From the NCBI GenBank assembly GCA_022769125.1, contig JALEKN010000014.1, positions 1-64,000 of the forward strand: DNA of 64,000 bases. Direction: 5' to 3'. This stretch comes from Agathobacter sp. Its GTDB lineage: Bacteria; Bacillota; Clostridia; Lachnospirales; Lachnospiraceae. The stretch's first letter is position 1. Every line of letters begins with the position of its first letter. Positions 44,214 to 53,175 of the stretch are shown here, piece by piece. The notes under the pieces are model-generated. The model saw nothing but the letters and a program-made list of their open reading frames with translations, was not told the origin of the DNA and did not search any database. The position numbers were made by a program, and so were the translations under genes.

Positions 44214-45581
44214 ATGTTGGAGAAAATGTTTAAGCTGCGTGAAAACAACACGACAGTAAAGACGGAGATTATGGCGGGTATTACGACCTTCATGACGATG
44301 GCGTATATTCTTGCCGTGAATCCGAATGTTTTAAGTGCATCCGGTATGGACAGAGGCGCTGTGTTTACCGCAACGGTACTGGCATCCTTTTTAGGAACAG
44401 CCTGTATGGCACTGTTTGCAAACTATCCGTTTGCGCTGGCACCGGGAATGGGACTGAATGCGTATTTTGCATACACGGTTGTAATCGGTATGGGTTATCC
44501 GTGGCAGGCAGCGTTAGCGGCTGTTTTTGTGGAAGGTGTAATTTTTATTTTACTTTCCCTATTTAATGTGCGCGAAGCTATTTTTAATTCCATTCCGTCA
44601 AATCTTAAGAAAGCGGTTTCTGTAGGTATCGGTTTCTTTATCGCATTTATCGGACTGCAGAATGCAAAAATCGTGGTAGGCGGAGCTACATTGGTGGAGC
44701 TGTTTTCACTTGACGCGGTGGAAGGCGCTACCATGCATGACGCCGGCATCTGCGTGATCCTTGCGATCATCGGCGTATTTTTGACCGGTATCCTTGTCAT
44801 CAAGAATGTAAAGGGAAATATTCTCTGGGGAATTTTAGGAACATGGATTCTTGGTATCATCTGCCAGTTCACCGGACTTTATATGCCGAATCCGGAGATC
44901 GGATATTACAGTCTCCTTCCGGATTTTTCCTCCGGATTATCTGTGCCGAGCATTGCTCCGATCTTTATGAAGATGAATTTTACAGCTATTCCGATTGCTG
45001 AATTTGTTGTGATCGTGTTTGCATTTTTATTTGTGGATATGTTTGATACACTTGGAACCTTGATTGGAGTTGCGACCAAGGCGGGAATGCTTGACGAGGA
45101 AGGTAAGCTTCCGAACATCAAGGGCGCTTTGATGGCAGACGCGGTTGCTACAACTGCCGGTGCTGCACTTGGTACTTCCACAACCACAACTTTTGTAGAG
45201 AGTGCATCCGGCGTCAGCGAGGGTGGTAGAACCGGTCTTACTTCTATCACGACCGCAATCCTGTTTTTACTTGCGCTGCTGCTTTCACCGATCTTCCTTG
45301 CCATTCCGTCATTTGCAACGGCTCCGGCTCTGATCATCGTAGGATTCTACATGGTAAATCAGGTAGGACTGATTGATTTCTCTGATTATAGCGAGGGAAT
45401 CCCGGCATTTATCTGCATCGGCGCAATGCCATTCTTTTACAGCATCTCAGAGGGTATCTCCATGGGAGTTATCTCTTATGTTGTATTAAACCTCGTAACC
45501 GGAAAGGCAAAGGAAAAGAAGATCAGCCCGATCATGTATATACTTGCGGTGCTGTTCCTGGCGAAATACTTCTTGCTGTAG
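44214..45581 (+). CDS. NCS2-family purine/xanthine permease
   Basis: The 455-residue permease has about 12 hydrophobic segments and the AzgA/PbuG-like motifs TEIMAGITTFMTMAYILAVNP, APGMGLNAYFAY and FVDMFDTLGTLIGVA. Guanine, hypoxanthine or adenine is the probable substrate. The ATG at 44214 follows AGGAGGAG by nine bases; an in-frame start at 44133 lies before the hairpin. The stop codon abuts the first base of repeat array A. Confidence 0.92.
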   Translation: MLEKMFKLRENNTTVKTEIMAGITTFMTMAYILAVNPNVLSASGMDRGAVFTATVLASFLGTACMALFANYPFALAPGMGLNAYFAYTVVIGMGYPWQAALAAVFVEGVIFILLSLFNVREAIFNSIPSNLKKAVSVGIGFFIAFIGLQNAKIVVGGATLVELFSLDAVEGATMHDAGICVILAIIGVFLTGILVIKNVKGNILWGILGTWILGIICQFTGLYMPNPEIGYYSLLPDFSSGLSVPSIAPIFMKMNFTAIPIAEFVVIVFAFLFVDMFDTLGTLIGVATKAGMLDEEGKLPNIKGALMADAVATTAGAALGTSTTTTFVESASGVSEGGRTGLTSITTAILFLLALLLSPIFLAIPSFATAPALIIVGFYMVNQVGLIDFSDYSEGIPAFICIGAMPFFYSISEGISMGVISYVVLNLVTGKAKEKKISPIMYILAVLFLAKYFLL

Positions 45582-45660
45582 GGACGTTCCTTTTGACACG
45601 GGAAGAGCCCATTGACACGAGGAGTGCCCATTGACATAGGGAGCGCCCATTGACACATAG
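45581..45660 (+). repeat. 19-bp repeat array A (forward)
   Basis: The array begins GGGACGTTCCTTTTGACAC at the stop codon of the NCS2 gene, then TTGACA recurs at 45593, 45612, 45631 and 45650, an exact 19-base period. The unit is roughly TTGACACNNNNAGCGCCCA. Units two to four differ mainly in the middle four bases. Confidence 0.85.
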
Positions 45661-45709
45661 AAAAGTCCGTCACAATGGTGATCGGGCGGCAGAATGCAAG
45701 GAGAGAATG

Positions 45710-46540
45710 ATGCAACCGGAGCAGGCACAAAAAGTAGAGGACAATTCAGTTGTAACGATTACGGAATATGACGATCCGAGGCTGGATATTTTTACCAGAC
45801 TGTCGGAGGTGCAGCTTCTGCGGTATCGAGAACCGGAACTGGGGATTTTTCTTGCGGAAAGTCCGAAGGTGATCGAGCGGGCGATGGATGCAGGGTATGA
45901 ACCTGTCGCTTTTCTCACCGAAAAGTCAGCGTTTCGCGAGGATGAGCAGCGGCTGTGTGCGCGTTTCCCCAAAATCCCGGTCTATGTGGCAGAAACCGAG
46001 GTCTTTGAACAGATGCGCGGATTTCAGCTTACGAGAGGAATGCTATGTGCGATGAACCGCAAGCGTCTGCCGTCTGTTGCAGAAGTATGCGCAAAGGCGC
46101 GGCGCATCGCGGTGCTTTGGGACGTTGTCAATCCAACCAATGTGGGAGCGATCATCCGTTCCGCTGCGGCACTCGGCATGGATGGTGTGATATGTACCAC
46201 AGACGGAAGTGATCCACTTTACCGGCGCGCGATCCGTGTCAGCATGGGAACCGTTTTTCAGATTCCGTGGACGATCGTGGACGAGACCTGTATGCGGGAG
46301 CTAAAAGAGCTTGGCTTTTGTACGGTTGCGATGGCGCTTCAAGAGGATTCTGTAAGTCTGACCGATCCGGTGTTCGCGGAAAAAGAGCGGCTGGCCGTTG
46401 TGCTTGGAACAGAGGGCGATGGCCTGCCACGGGATGTTATTAACCAATGTGATTACACTGTCCGCATCCCGATGAAACACGGTGTAGATTCCCTCAACGT
46501 GGCGGCAGCGAGCGCGGTCGCCTTCTGGGAATTGCAGTAG
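45710..46540 (+). CDS. TrmH/SpoU-family RNA methyltransferase
   Basis: The 276-residue protein has an N-terminal substrate-binding domain and the SPOUT core with NPTNVGAIIRSAAALG, VLGTEGDGLP and IPMKHGVDSLNVAAASAV. It probably 2'-O-methylates a ribose in rRNA or tRNA; the target is unknown. ATG at 45710 follows AAGGAG by six bases. Its stop codon is also directly next to a repeat array (B). Confidence 0.9.
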   Translation: MQPEQAQKVEDNSVVTITEYDDPRLDIFTRLSEVQLLRYREPELGIFLAESPKVIERAMDAGYEPVAFLTEKSAFREDEQRLCARFPKIPVYVAETEVFEQMRGFQLTRGMLCAMNRKRLPSVAEVCAKARRIAVLWDVVNPTNVGAIIRSAAALGMDGVICTTDGSDPLYRRAIRVSMGTVFQIPWTIVDETCMRELKELGFCTVAMALQEDSVSLTDPVFAEKERLAVVLGTEGDGLPRDVINQCDYTVRIPMKHGVDSLNVAAASAVAFWELQ

Positions 46541-46624
46541 GGACGATCCTTTTGACACGCACAGCGCCCATTGGCATGAGAAAGGCTTAATGGCATGATG
46601 AGCGCGCCCAATGGCACAATAGCG
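46541..46624 (+). repeat. 19-bp repeat array B (forward, degenerate)
   Basis: GGACGATCCTTTTGACAC starts at the TrmH stop codon. Units with TTGACA, TTGGCA, ATGGCA and ATGGCA follow at 46552, 46571, 46590 and 46611 (19, 19, 21 bases). It has more changes than arrays A or D and looks older. Confidence 0.75.
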
Positions 46625-46668
46625 TTCACATATTCAAGCATGAGAATAACTGTATAATGAAAGAAAAG

Positions 46669-46710
46669 AAAGCCAGTCCAGCAATGAACAAATACCGGGC
46701 TGGCTTTTTT
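46669..46710. terminator. terminator between convergent genes
   Basis: AAGCCAG pairs with CTGGCTT, with further CC/GG pairs, and ends in TTTTTTT. The A-rich left side allows function on both strands. Confidence 0.8.
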
Positions 46711-46733
46711 TGTACCATAATCGAAATAGATAA

Positions 46734-48095
46734 CTATTCCTGAATTTCTGCTAGTGCCTTTTTGAATTGGAAGGTAAACAGGATGGAGGTGAAGGTTACC
46801 GCAATAACATCTGCTATCGGCTCCGCCAGATACACACCCATTGTCGGATCGGACAAAAGGTGTGGGGTGATATAGATCAGTGGAAGGAGCAGTACAAACT
46901 TGCGGACAACCGCTACCACGATAGAATTTACGGCTTTTCCAAGTGAAGTAAATGTTATCTGGCAGGCAATCTGGATGCCGAACAAGAATAAGCCGCCGAG
47001 ATAAATCCGGAGCATCGGGGCGGTAAATGCGATCAGCTCTGCGTCAGGCGTAAAAATGCTTACAAACACGGTAGGGAAAAGCTGTATAGCTGCCCAGAGC
47101 GTGATCGAGTAGGTAAGGCTTGCAATCAGAAGCAGGCGGAACGTCTTTTTGACGCGGCCTGCATTTTTCGCTCCATAATTGTAGCTGGCGATTGGCTGAG
47201 AGCCCTGTCCGATTCCTTGCAGCGGGAGCATGGCAAACTGCATGACACTTGTGAGAATTGTCATGGCGCCAACCGCAATGTCTCCGCCGTAGCGGAGCAG
47301 GGAGGAATTGAAGCAGACGGTTATAACGCTTTCGCTTGCCTGCATGATAAAGGTGGCAAGTCCAAGTGCAACGCAGGGTAAAATGACCGGGGCTTCGAGG
47401 CGCATATATTTTTTGCGGAGATGTAGCTGCGTCTTTTTCCCACAGAGGAATGCTACCACCCAGATCGTAGAGATGGACTGCGAAATGATGGTTGCAAGTG
47501 CGGCACCCTTTACGCCCATGTGAAAACCAAAGATAAACAGCGGATCGAGGGTGATGTTGCAGACCGCACCGATGAGGACGGACACCATAGAAATCGTCGT
47601 GAAGCCCTGCGCGGTGATGAAGGTATTCATGCCGAGCGTCAACTGCACGAACAGCGTTCCGATCGCATAAATGCGCATGTAATCAGTGGCGTAGGTAATG
47701 GTGTTTTCGCTGGCACCAAAAGCGAGCAGCAGATTTTCACTCCAGAGCAGTAAAACTGCAGTCAGGATAAATGAGATGACAATCTGGAGGATGAAGCAGT
47801 TGCCTAATATTTTTTCTGCGGAATCCAAGTCCTGCTTACCCATCGAAATGGATGCTCTCGGCGCACCGCCGGAACCGACTAAGGCGGCGAACGCGGAGAC
47901 GATCATAATGATCGGCATGCAAACGCCAACTCCGGTAAGCGCGAGGCTGCCCTCACCGGGAATATGTCCGATGTAGATTCGGTCTACGATGTTGTAGAGC
48001 ATGTTGATAAGCTGCGCGATCACAGTCGGGATGGAAAGCTTAAGCAGGAGCTTTCCGATGGGCTCGGTCCCTAAAAAATCTTTATTGTTTTGCAT
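46734..48095 (-). CDS. MATE-family efflux transporter
   Basis: The 453-residue protein has 12 hydrophobic segments with the family motif IAQLINMLYNIVDRIYIGHIPGEG. It differs from the other MATE gene at 26272. AAAGGAG precedes the ATG at 48095. A longer frame running to 48233 passes through repeat array C and is not a real N-terminus. Substrate unknown. Confidence 0.9.
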   Translation of the reverse strand: MQNNKDFLGTEPIGKLLLKLSIPTVIAQLINMLYNIVDRIYIGHIPGEGSLALTGVGVCMPIIMIVSAFAALVGSGGAPRASISMGKQDLDSAEKILGNCFILQIVISFILTAVLLLWSENLLLAFGASENTITYATDYMRIYAIGTLFVQLTLGMNTFITAQGFTTISMVSVLIGAVCNITLDPLFIFGFHMGVKGAALATIISQSISTIWVVAFLCGKKTQLHLRKKYMRLEAPVILPCVALGLATFIMQASESVITVCFNSSLLRYGGDIAVGAMTILTSVMQFAMLPLQGIGQGSQPIASYNYGAKNAGRVKKTFRLLLIASLTYSITLWAAIQLFPTVFVSIFTPDAELIAFTAPMLRIYLGGLFLFGIQIACQITFTSLGKAVNSIVVAVVRKFVLLLPLIYITPHLLSDPTMGVYLAEPIADVIAVTFTSILFTFQFKKALAEIQE

Positions 48096-48173
48096 GGAAA
48101 AATCTCCTTTGTAGGTTGCTGATTGTAACCCAACTATTATAAGGCAGAAGATTTTGGTTTGCAAGGTGGAAGT

Positions 48174-48237
48174 GGGGACGTTCCTTTTGACACGCGAAGC
48201 GCCCAATGACACACGGAGCGCCCTTTGGCACAAGAAG
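48174..48237 (+). repeat. 19-bp repeat array C (forward)
   Basis: GGGGACGTTCCTT is followed by units with TTGACA (48187), ATGACA (48206) and TTGGCA (48225), each 19 bases apart. It ends three bases before the transposase stop codon. Confidence 0.85.
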
Positions 48238-48240
48238 TGT

Positions 48241-49008
48241 TTAGGTATTTATGATGGTTCGCTGGACGATTCCGCGAGGCGTTCCGGTTAGACGGTTTAG
48301 CTGTCTTATGGATAATCCTTTTTGGTGCAAAAGAACAAGATACTTGTTGCGGTCGGATAAAGATAGTTTTTGAAAATCGGTTACGGTGTTGCAATTGCAA
48401 TTTTCCTCAATAATACTTTGAGCAACATCATCCGGCAGGCGAATTTTGATCTTATGAATATCAATACAATCATCAGAGTGGACATCAATATGCGATTCAA
48501 AAAAGTGATTTGGAGAGTCAAACAACCCAAGAATATCTTCGGTATCGGTCAGATCAGTAACGCCATTCTGATATTCATAAAAACTGCTCCAGGGATAACT
48601 GCTTCCTGGTGCTTTTTCAAGTCCGGCTTTTGTGGGATTATAATGAATGTAGCGAATGACGGTAAGTAGATAACTGACATTTTCAACCGGTTCACTGTGG
48701 TATCTGCCATCCTGCAAAAAACCGGTGCGCTGGTACTTGTGGTTGAACCAACCGGCATAAGTTGTATTAATAGGGCGAAAAATGGATTCCAGCGTGAACT
48801 CCGCCGAATGTTGAATAAGAAGATGTACATGATTTGACATTAAGCAATAGGCATAGATTTGAAAGTGGAATTTTTCCTTATAGTATCTGAGAATATCCAG
48901 ATATTTCAAATAGTCCTTTTGCTCCTCAAAAAGCAGCTGCCTGTCAGCCCCTTTGATAACGATGTGGTATGTTCGAGTTGATGATTTTTTTCTGGCGTGT
49001 CGTGGCAA
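48241..49008 (-). CDS. REP-associated tyrosine transposase (RAYT, IS200-like)
   Basis: The 255-residue Y1 transposase has the HUH motif HVH at residues 60-62 in MSNHVHLL and the family signature VIRYIHYNPTKAGL at 117-130. Tyr113 is a plausible nucleophile. A C-terminal helical region, LSIRQLNRLTGTPRGIVQR, looks like a helix-turn-helix. RAYTs move or maintain REP-type palindromic repeats. The start is TTG with AAGGAGG eight bases upstream. The gene appears intact. Confidence 0.88.
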   Translation of the reverse strand: MPRHARKKSSTRTYHIVIKGADRQLLFEEQKDYLKYLDILRYYKEKFHFQIYAYCLMSNHVHLLIQHSAEFTLESIFRPINTTYAGWFNHKYQRTGFLQDGRYHSEPVENVSYLLTVIRYIHYNPTKAGLEKAPGSSYPWSSFYEYQNGVTDLTDTEDILGLFDSPNHFFESHIDVHSDDCIDIHKIKIRLPDDVAQSIIEENCNCNTVTDFQKLSLSDRNKYLVLLHQKGLSIRQLNRLTGTPRGIVQRTIINT

Positions 49009-49191
49009 TAAAAGATCCTCCTTGCAAAATTTGTTTAATTGTTTTAAAAAGGGAATGGTGGGTGAAACCCCGCGAATAATTCAAATGGATGATGACACAG
49101 ATGAATTATAATACTATAATATATATTTTATAATAGTTATGAAAAAAGTAAATAGGAAAAAGTATACACTTGTGAATCGCAAGAATACTCG

Positions 49192-49305
49192 AACCAAAGG
49201 GCGCTCCATGCGTCAAAGGGCGATGCATGTGCCAAAGAGCGCTCTACGTGTCATCGGGCGGTGCGTGTGTCAAAGGGCGCTGCACATGTCAAAAGGAACG
49301 TCCCC
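49192..49305 (-). repeat. 19-bp repeat array D (reverse)
   Basis: Six units are seen on the reverse strand at an exact 19-base period (49192, 49211, 49230, 49249, 49268, 49287), with the cap GGAACGTCCCC at the right. The gap 49009-49319 otherwise contains AT-rich DNA with no gene. The array ends 14 bases before the YfhO start. Confidence 0.9.
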
Positions 49306-49319
49306 ACGAAAGGAATAGC

Positions 49320-51758
49320 ATGTATACAATACTCACAGCAATCGTCTTATTTTTCTGCTGGTTGTTTAGTTTCAGAAACGGAATATTTGGCTCAGATATA
49401 GACTGGATCAGTCAGCACAGCGTGATATCGGATTATTTTAGGCAACTTTTTTATGATACCGGAAACCTCTTCCCGGAATTTGCCGCAAACATCGGAGGCG
49501 GGCAGAATATCTACAATTTCTCGTATTATGGGCTTTATAGTCCGGTGATTTTGATTTCGTATCTGTTCCCGTCGGTCAAGATGGGGACATACATTATGGT
49601 TTCCATGGTCGTAAGCCTGATCGCGGCGGTGCTGCTGTTTTACAAGTGGCTGCAAAACCGGGGGATTTCTCGCTTTGTCAGCTTTATGACCGCGCTCATG
49701 TTCCTGCTGGCGGGACCGATGATCTATCACTCGTACAATCAGATCATGTTCGTCAATTATATGCCGTTTTTGTGCCTTGCGCTCATCGGTGTGGATCGCT
49801 ATTTCGACGAGAACAAGGAGGGGCTTTATACGGTCAGAGCCTGGCTGATGATCATGACCAGCTTTTATTTCAGCATCGGCGGGATGCTGGTGCTTGTGAT
49901 ATATGGGATTTACCGCTATATGGGCGGCGAAGGGCAAAAAAACGTAAGGACGTTTCTTCTGGAGGGCATCCGCTTCCTTATCCCGATGCTGGTGGCGGTG
50001 CTTATGAGCGCGGTGCTGCTTGTGCCGACCGCGCATGTTCTTTTGGGCGGCAGATCGTCAGGTGCCAAAGCTGCGGTATCATTGGGAAAATTGTTTATCC
50101 CGCATATAAATATCGGCGAATTTTTGTATAGCCCTTATGGAATCGGGCTGGCGGCACTTGTGATCGTCGTGCTTATCGCGGGGCTTTTTTACAAAAAAGG
50201 CAATGAACGGTGGCTGCATATAGCCTGCATTCTGGTTCTGGTCATTCCGGTTTTCGCGTGGGCGTTAAATGGCGGACTTTATATCCGGAATAAGGTGTTC
50301 GTTCCATTTTTGCCGCTTTTGTGCTATATGATCGCAGCATACATAGAGAAGCAGCGGAAAGAGGAAATTCCGTTTGTGACGGGGCTGATCCCGTTTGTTC
50401 TTACGCTGCTCCTGCTTTTTACCGGAAGGAAAACCGTGTATTGGGTGGATGGAATCCTGATGCTTGGCTGTTTTCTTATCTGTTATAAGAAAAAATGTAT
50501 GCAGTATCTGATCCTGCCGTCCGTTCTGATCCTGTGCGTGCAGGGCTTTTTGTACAATAATACCAGTCCAACGAACGTTGCGCCAAAGTATTACGAGCAG
50601 GTTACGGACAAGACGAATCGTGCGGTGATCGATAAGATTGCGAAAGAAGAAAATGGCTTTTACCGGATTGAGCAAAACGGCAATGTAAAAACGGATTTTG
50701 CAAATTTAAACCGCATCTGGTCAGCAGACCAGTACATATCGTCCATCTATTCTTCGGTCGAAAATACGAATTATCAGAATTTTCGGACGCAGACGTTTCA
50801 GGTCGAACAGCCCTACCGGAATATTCTGATGCAGGCGCGGGCGCATAACGCGGTATTCCAGCGCTTTATGGGCGTGAAATATCTGGTATCGGATGAGACA
50901 GTGCCGGGCTATAAGAAGATAGGGGAAAAACTGTATGAGAACGAAAATGTTCTTCCGGTCGCCTACTATACAAGCAGTGTAATGCCAGAGGCTCAGTATG
51001 ATGCACTGCAATTTCCATATAACCAGCTTGCATTTTTGTCGCGTGCTGTGGTAGATGAAAAAGGGGTGGGCAATACAGAGACCGCATTTCTCGATGCAGG
51101 CTTAAAAAAGATACCGGTAAATATCCAAGCGGATGCGATCGGGATAGAAAAAGCCTCAGAGGGAGATATCCTGTTCTTGCAGTTTCAGGTAGAAAATCAT
51201 TTGCTCAAGTCGGATGTTGCGATCAGCGTAGAGGGTGTGCGCAATAAGCTGACGGCGGAAGATCATATCTATTATAATGGAAATACTTGTTTTACCTACG
51301 CAGTTTTGCTTAAGGAAGGGCAGACCAGCGTGGCGGTTTCGCTGGGCGATGGCGATTATGAGATCTCTGACCTTACCGGATATCTATGGAAGAGTGCGGC
51401 AAATAAGGAGCTGCGCTCGCAGCTTGTCGAGGCGGAGTTCATTCTGGACAAGGATGCAACGAAGGGCGATGTCATAAAAGGTTCTGTGGATGCGACGGCG
51501 GATAGCGGATATCTTATCACATCCATCCCTTATGATGAGAATTTTGAAGTGTTTGTCGATGGAGAACGTACTGCCTACGAAAAGGTAAATGCGGCGTTTC
51601 TCGGACTGAAGATGGATAAGGGAAAGCATGAGGTGACGATAGCATATCATGCACCGGGCGTACTGGCTGGGAAAATCTTAAGTGTACTGGGCTTGATACT
51701 TGGTGTGCTGGCGCATTTTGTGATTTTTCGTAAGAGGAGTTCAAAAGAGTCAAAATAA
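49320..51758 (+). CDS. YfhO-family membrane protein
   Basis: The 812-residue protein has many hydrophobic segments in its first 450 residues (GT-C glycosyltransferase-like topology), then a large extracytoplasmic domain and a final membrane segment near residues 785-805. YfhO proteins glycosylate lipoteichoic acid in Bacillus; that role is inferred here. ATG at 49320 has GAAAGGAA upstream. A longer reading from 49227 only translates array D. An LtaS-type gene lies at 24143. Confidence 0.88.
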   Translation: MYTILTAIVLFFCWLFSFRNGIFGSDIDWISQHSVISDYFRQLFYDTGNLFPEFAANIGGGQNIYNFSYYGLYSPVILISYLFPSVKMGTYIMVSMVVSLIAAVLLFYKWLQNRGISRFVSFMTALMFLLAGPMIYHSYNQIMFVNYMPFLCLALIGVDRYFDENKEGLYTVRAWLMIMTSFYFSIGGMLVLVIYGIYRYMGGEGQKNVRTFLLEGIRFLIPMLVAVLMSAVLLVPTAHVLLGGRSSGAKAAVSLGKLFIPHINIGEFLYSPYGIGLAALVIVVLIAGLFYKKGNERWLHIACILVLVIPVFAWALNGGLYIRNKVFVPFLPLLCYMIAAYIEKQRKEEIPFVTGLIPFVLTLLLLFTGRKTVYWVDGILMLGCFLICYKKKCMQYLILPSVLILCVQGFLYNNTSPTNVAPKYYEQVTDKTNRAVIDKIAKEENGFYRIEQNGNVKTDFANLNRIWSADQYISSIYSSVENTNYQNFRTQTFQVEQPYRNILMQARAHNAVFQRFMGVKYLVSDETVPGYKKIGEKLYENENVLPVAYYTSSVMPEAQYDALQFPYNQLAFLSRAVVDEKGVGNTETAFLDAGLKKIPVNIQADAIGIEKASEGDILFLQFQVENHLLKSDVAISVEGVRNKLTAEDHIYYNGNTCFTYAVLLKEGQTSVAVSLGDGDYEISDLTGYLWKSAANKELRSQLVEAEFILDKDATKGDVIKGSVDATADSGYLITSIPYDENFEVFVDGERTAYEKVNAAFLGLKMDKGKHEVTIAYHAPGVLAGKILSVLGLILGVLAHFVIFRKRSSKESK

Positions 51759-51791
51759 CTGCAAGCGATGATATTACAATTTAAGAAAGAA

Positions 51792-51821
51792 TTGTACATT
51801 TTACCGCCGATATGATATGCT
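51792..51821 (+). promoter_or_regulatory. promoter of ychF
   Basis: TTGTAC (51792-51797) and TATGCT (51816-51821) are spaced by 18 bases. Repeat array E lies downstream, so it would be transcribed in the 5' leader. Confidence 0.5.
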
Positions 51822-51882
51822 ATAAAGTAATGTATGAAATATAGCATACAAATCAGGAATAAATAGCAAGGGACTTCACCTG

Positions 51883-51920
51883 AGCCAAAGGGCGATGGTT
51901 GTGTCAAAAGGAACGTCCCC
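51883..51920 (-). repeat. 19-bp repeat array E (reverse, short)
   Basis: Two units (AGCCAA at 51883 and TGTCAA at 51902) end in AAAAGGAACGTCCCC at 51920, directly followed by the AAAAGGAG ribosome-binding site of ychF. Confidence 0.85.
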
Positions 51921-51934
51921 AAAAGGAGAAAAAA

Positions 51935-53035
51935 ATGAAACTAGGTATCGTTGGTCTTCCAAACGTTGGAAAGAGTACACTGTTCAATTCGCTGACCAAG
52001 GCAGGTGCATTAGCTGCCAATTATCCATTTGCAACGATTGATCCGAATGTTGGTATTGTTGCAGTTCCGGACAAGCGTATCGAATTACTTGGAGAGATGT
52101 ATCATACGAAGAAGGTTACGCCTGCGGTAATCGAATTTGTAGATATCGCAGGACTTGTAAAGGGTGCATCAAAGGGTGAGGGACTTGGCAATCAGTTCCT
52201 TGCAAATATCCGTGAGGTAGATGCAATCGTTCATGTGGTGCGTTGCTTCGAGGATACAAATGTCATCCATGTTGACGGAAGCGTTGATCCGGCAAGAGAT
52301 ATTGAGACAATCAATATTGAACTGATTTTCTCCGATCTTGAAATTCTGGAGAGACGTATTGCAAAGGTTGCAAAGCAGGCCCGTATGGACAAGACACTTG
52401 CAAAGGAGTTAGAGCTTCTTGAGGCAATAAAGGCACACCTTGAAAGTACTAAGATGGCGAGAACGTTCGAAGTGCCGGATGATGAAGATATGCAGGCGTG
52501 GTTTAGCAGCTACAATCTGCTTACCGCAAAGCCAACCATTTATGCGGCAAATGTAGCGGAGGATGATCTGGCAGATGACGGCAATTCCAACCCGCATGTT
52601 GCAGCAGTCCGCAAGCTCGCCGCAGCGGAAGGATCACAGTGCTTTGTGGTATCCGCCAAATTAGAGGAAGAATTATCTGAACTTTCCGATGAGGAGAAGG
52701 CGGAATTCCTTTCTGACCTTGGAGTTGAAAGCAGTGGTCTGGACAAGCTCGTAGCAGAGAGCTATGACCTGCTTGGACTGATCAGTTTCCTTACGGCCGG
52801 AGAGGATGAGTGTCGTGCATGGACGATCAAGAAGGGGACCAAGGCACCGCAGGCTGCCGGAAAGATACATACGGATTTTGAGCGCGGATTTATCAAGGCG
52901 GAGGTTGTCAACTATCAGGATCTGCTCGACAATGGAAGCCTTGCAGCCGCAAGGGAAAAGGGAATTGTCGGGATGGAAGGAAAGGACTACGTTGTAAAAG
53001 ACGGAGACGTAATTCTGTTCCGTTTCAATGTATAA
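51935..53035 (+). CDS. ychF: redox-regulated ATPase/GTPase YchF
   Basis: The Obg-family protein hydrolyses ATP and binds ribosomes in stress control. The P loop [18 protein letters not shown], the [20 protein letters not shown] switch and the C-terminal TGS-like domain ([16 protein letters not shown]) are present. It is 366 residues, of normal length. ATG at 51935 follows AAAAGGAG by seven bases; the in-frame start at 51899 sits in array E and is artefactual. Confidence 0.96.
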   Translation: MKLGIVGLPNVGKSTLFNSLTKAGALAANYPFATIDPNVGIVAVPDKRIELLGEMYHTKKVTPAVIEFVDIAGLVKGASKGEGLGNQFLANIREVDAIVHVVRCFEDTNVIHVDGSVDPARDIETINIELIFSDLEILERRIAKVAKQARMDKTLAKELELLEAIKAHLESTKMARTFEVPDDEDMQAWFSSYNLLTAKPTIYAANVAEDDLADDGNSNPHVAAVRKLAAAEGSQCFVVSAKLEEELSELSDEEKAEFLSDLGVESSGLDKLVAESYDLLGLISFLTAGEDECRAWTIKKGTKAPQAAGKIHTDFERGFIKAEVVNYQDLLDNGSLAAAREKGIVGMEGKDYVVKDGDVILFRFNV

Positions 53036-53059
53036 AATAGAAGGTGCATAAGAGACATG

Positions 53060-53095
53060 GAGAAGCTGCATAGCGAGTGCGGCTTCTCTTTTTTT
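53060..53095 (+). terminator. terminator after ychF
   Basis: GAGAAGC pairs with GCTTCTC around a 15-base loop, followed by seven T. Confidence 0.85.
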
Positions 53096-53175
53096 GTGCA
53101 TAAAATGCCCCGGACAATGTATAGACGCGCCTTTGGCGCTCATAGGATATTACAAAGAAAAGAGGCTGGCGGACA

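Larger units (their letters stand above)
48174..49305. mobile_element. RAYT element bounded by inverted 19-bp arrays
   Basis: The left end GGGGACGTTCCTTTTGACAC (48174) and the right end TGTCAAAAGGAACGTCCCC (to 49305) are inverted copies. Each is followed inward by 19-bp units (array C and array D), with a REP-associated tyrosine transposase between. The unit is about 1.13 kb. Whether this is the true mobile unit or repeats mobilised in trans by the transposase is inference. Confidence 0.65.

Noticed and set aside
45581-49305. CRISPR array made of 19-bp repeats
   Set aside because: The units are direct, contiguous 19-bp repeats without spacers of constant length, and no cas gene is near. They are RAYT-associated repeats.
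51899-51934. YchF start at 51899
   Set aside because: The extension translates repeat array E; AAAAGGAG and the conserved [14 protein letters not shown] start fit 51935.
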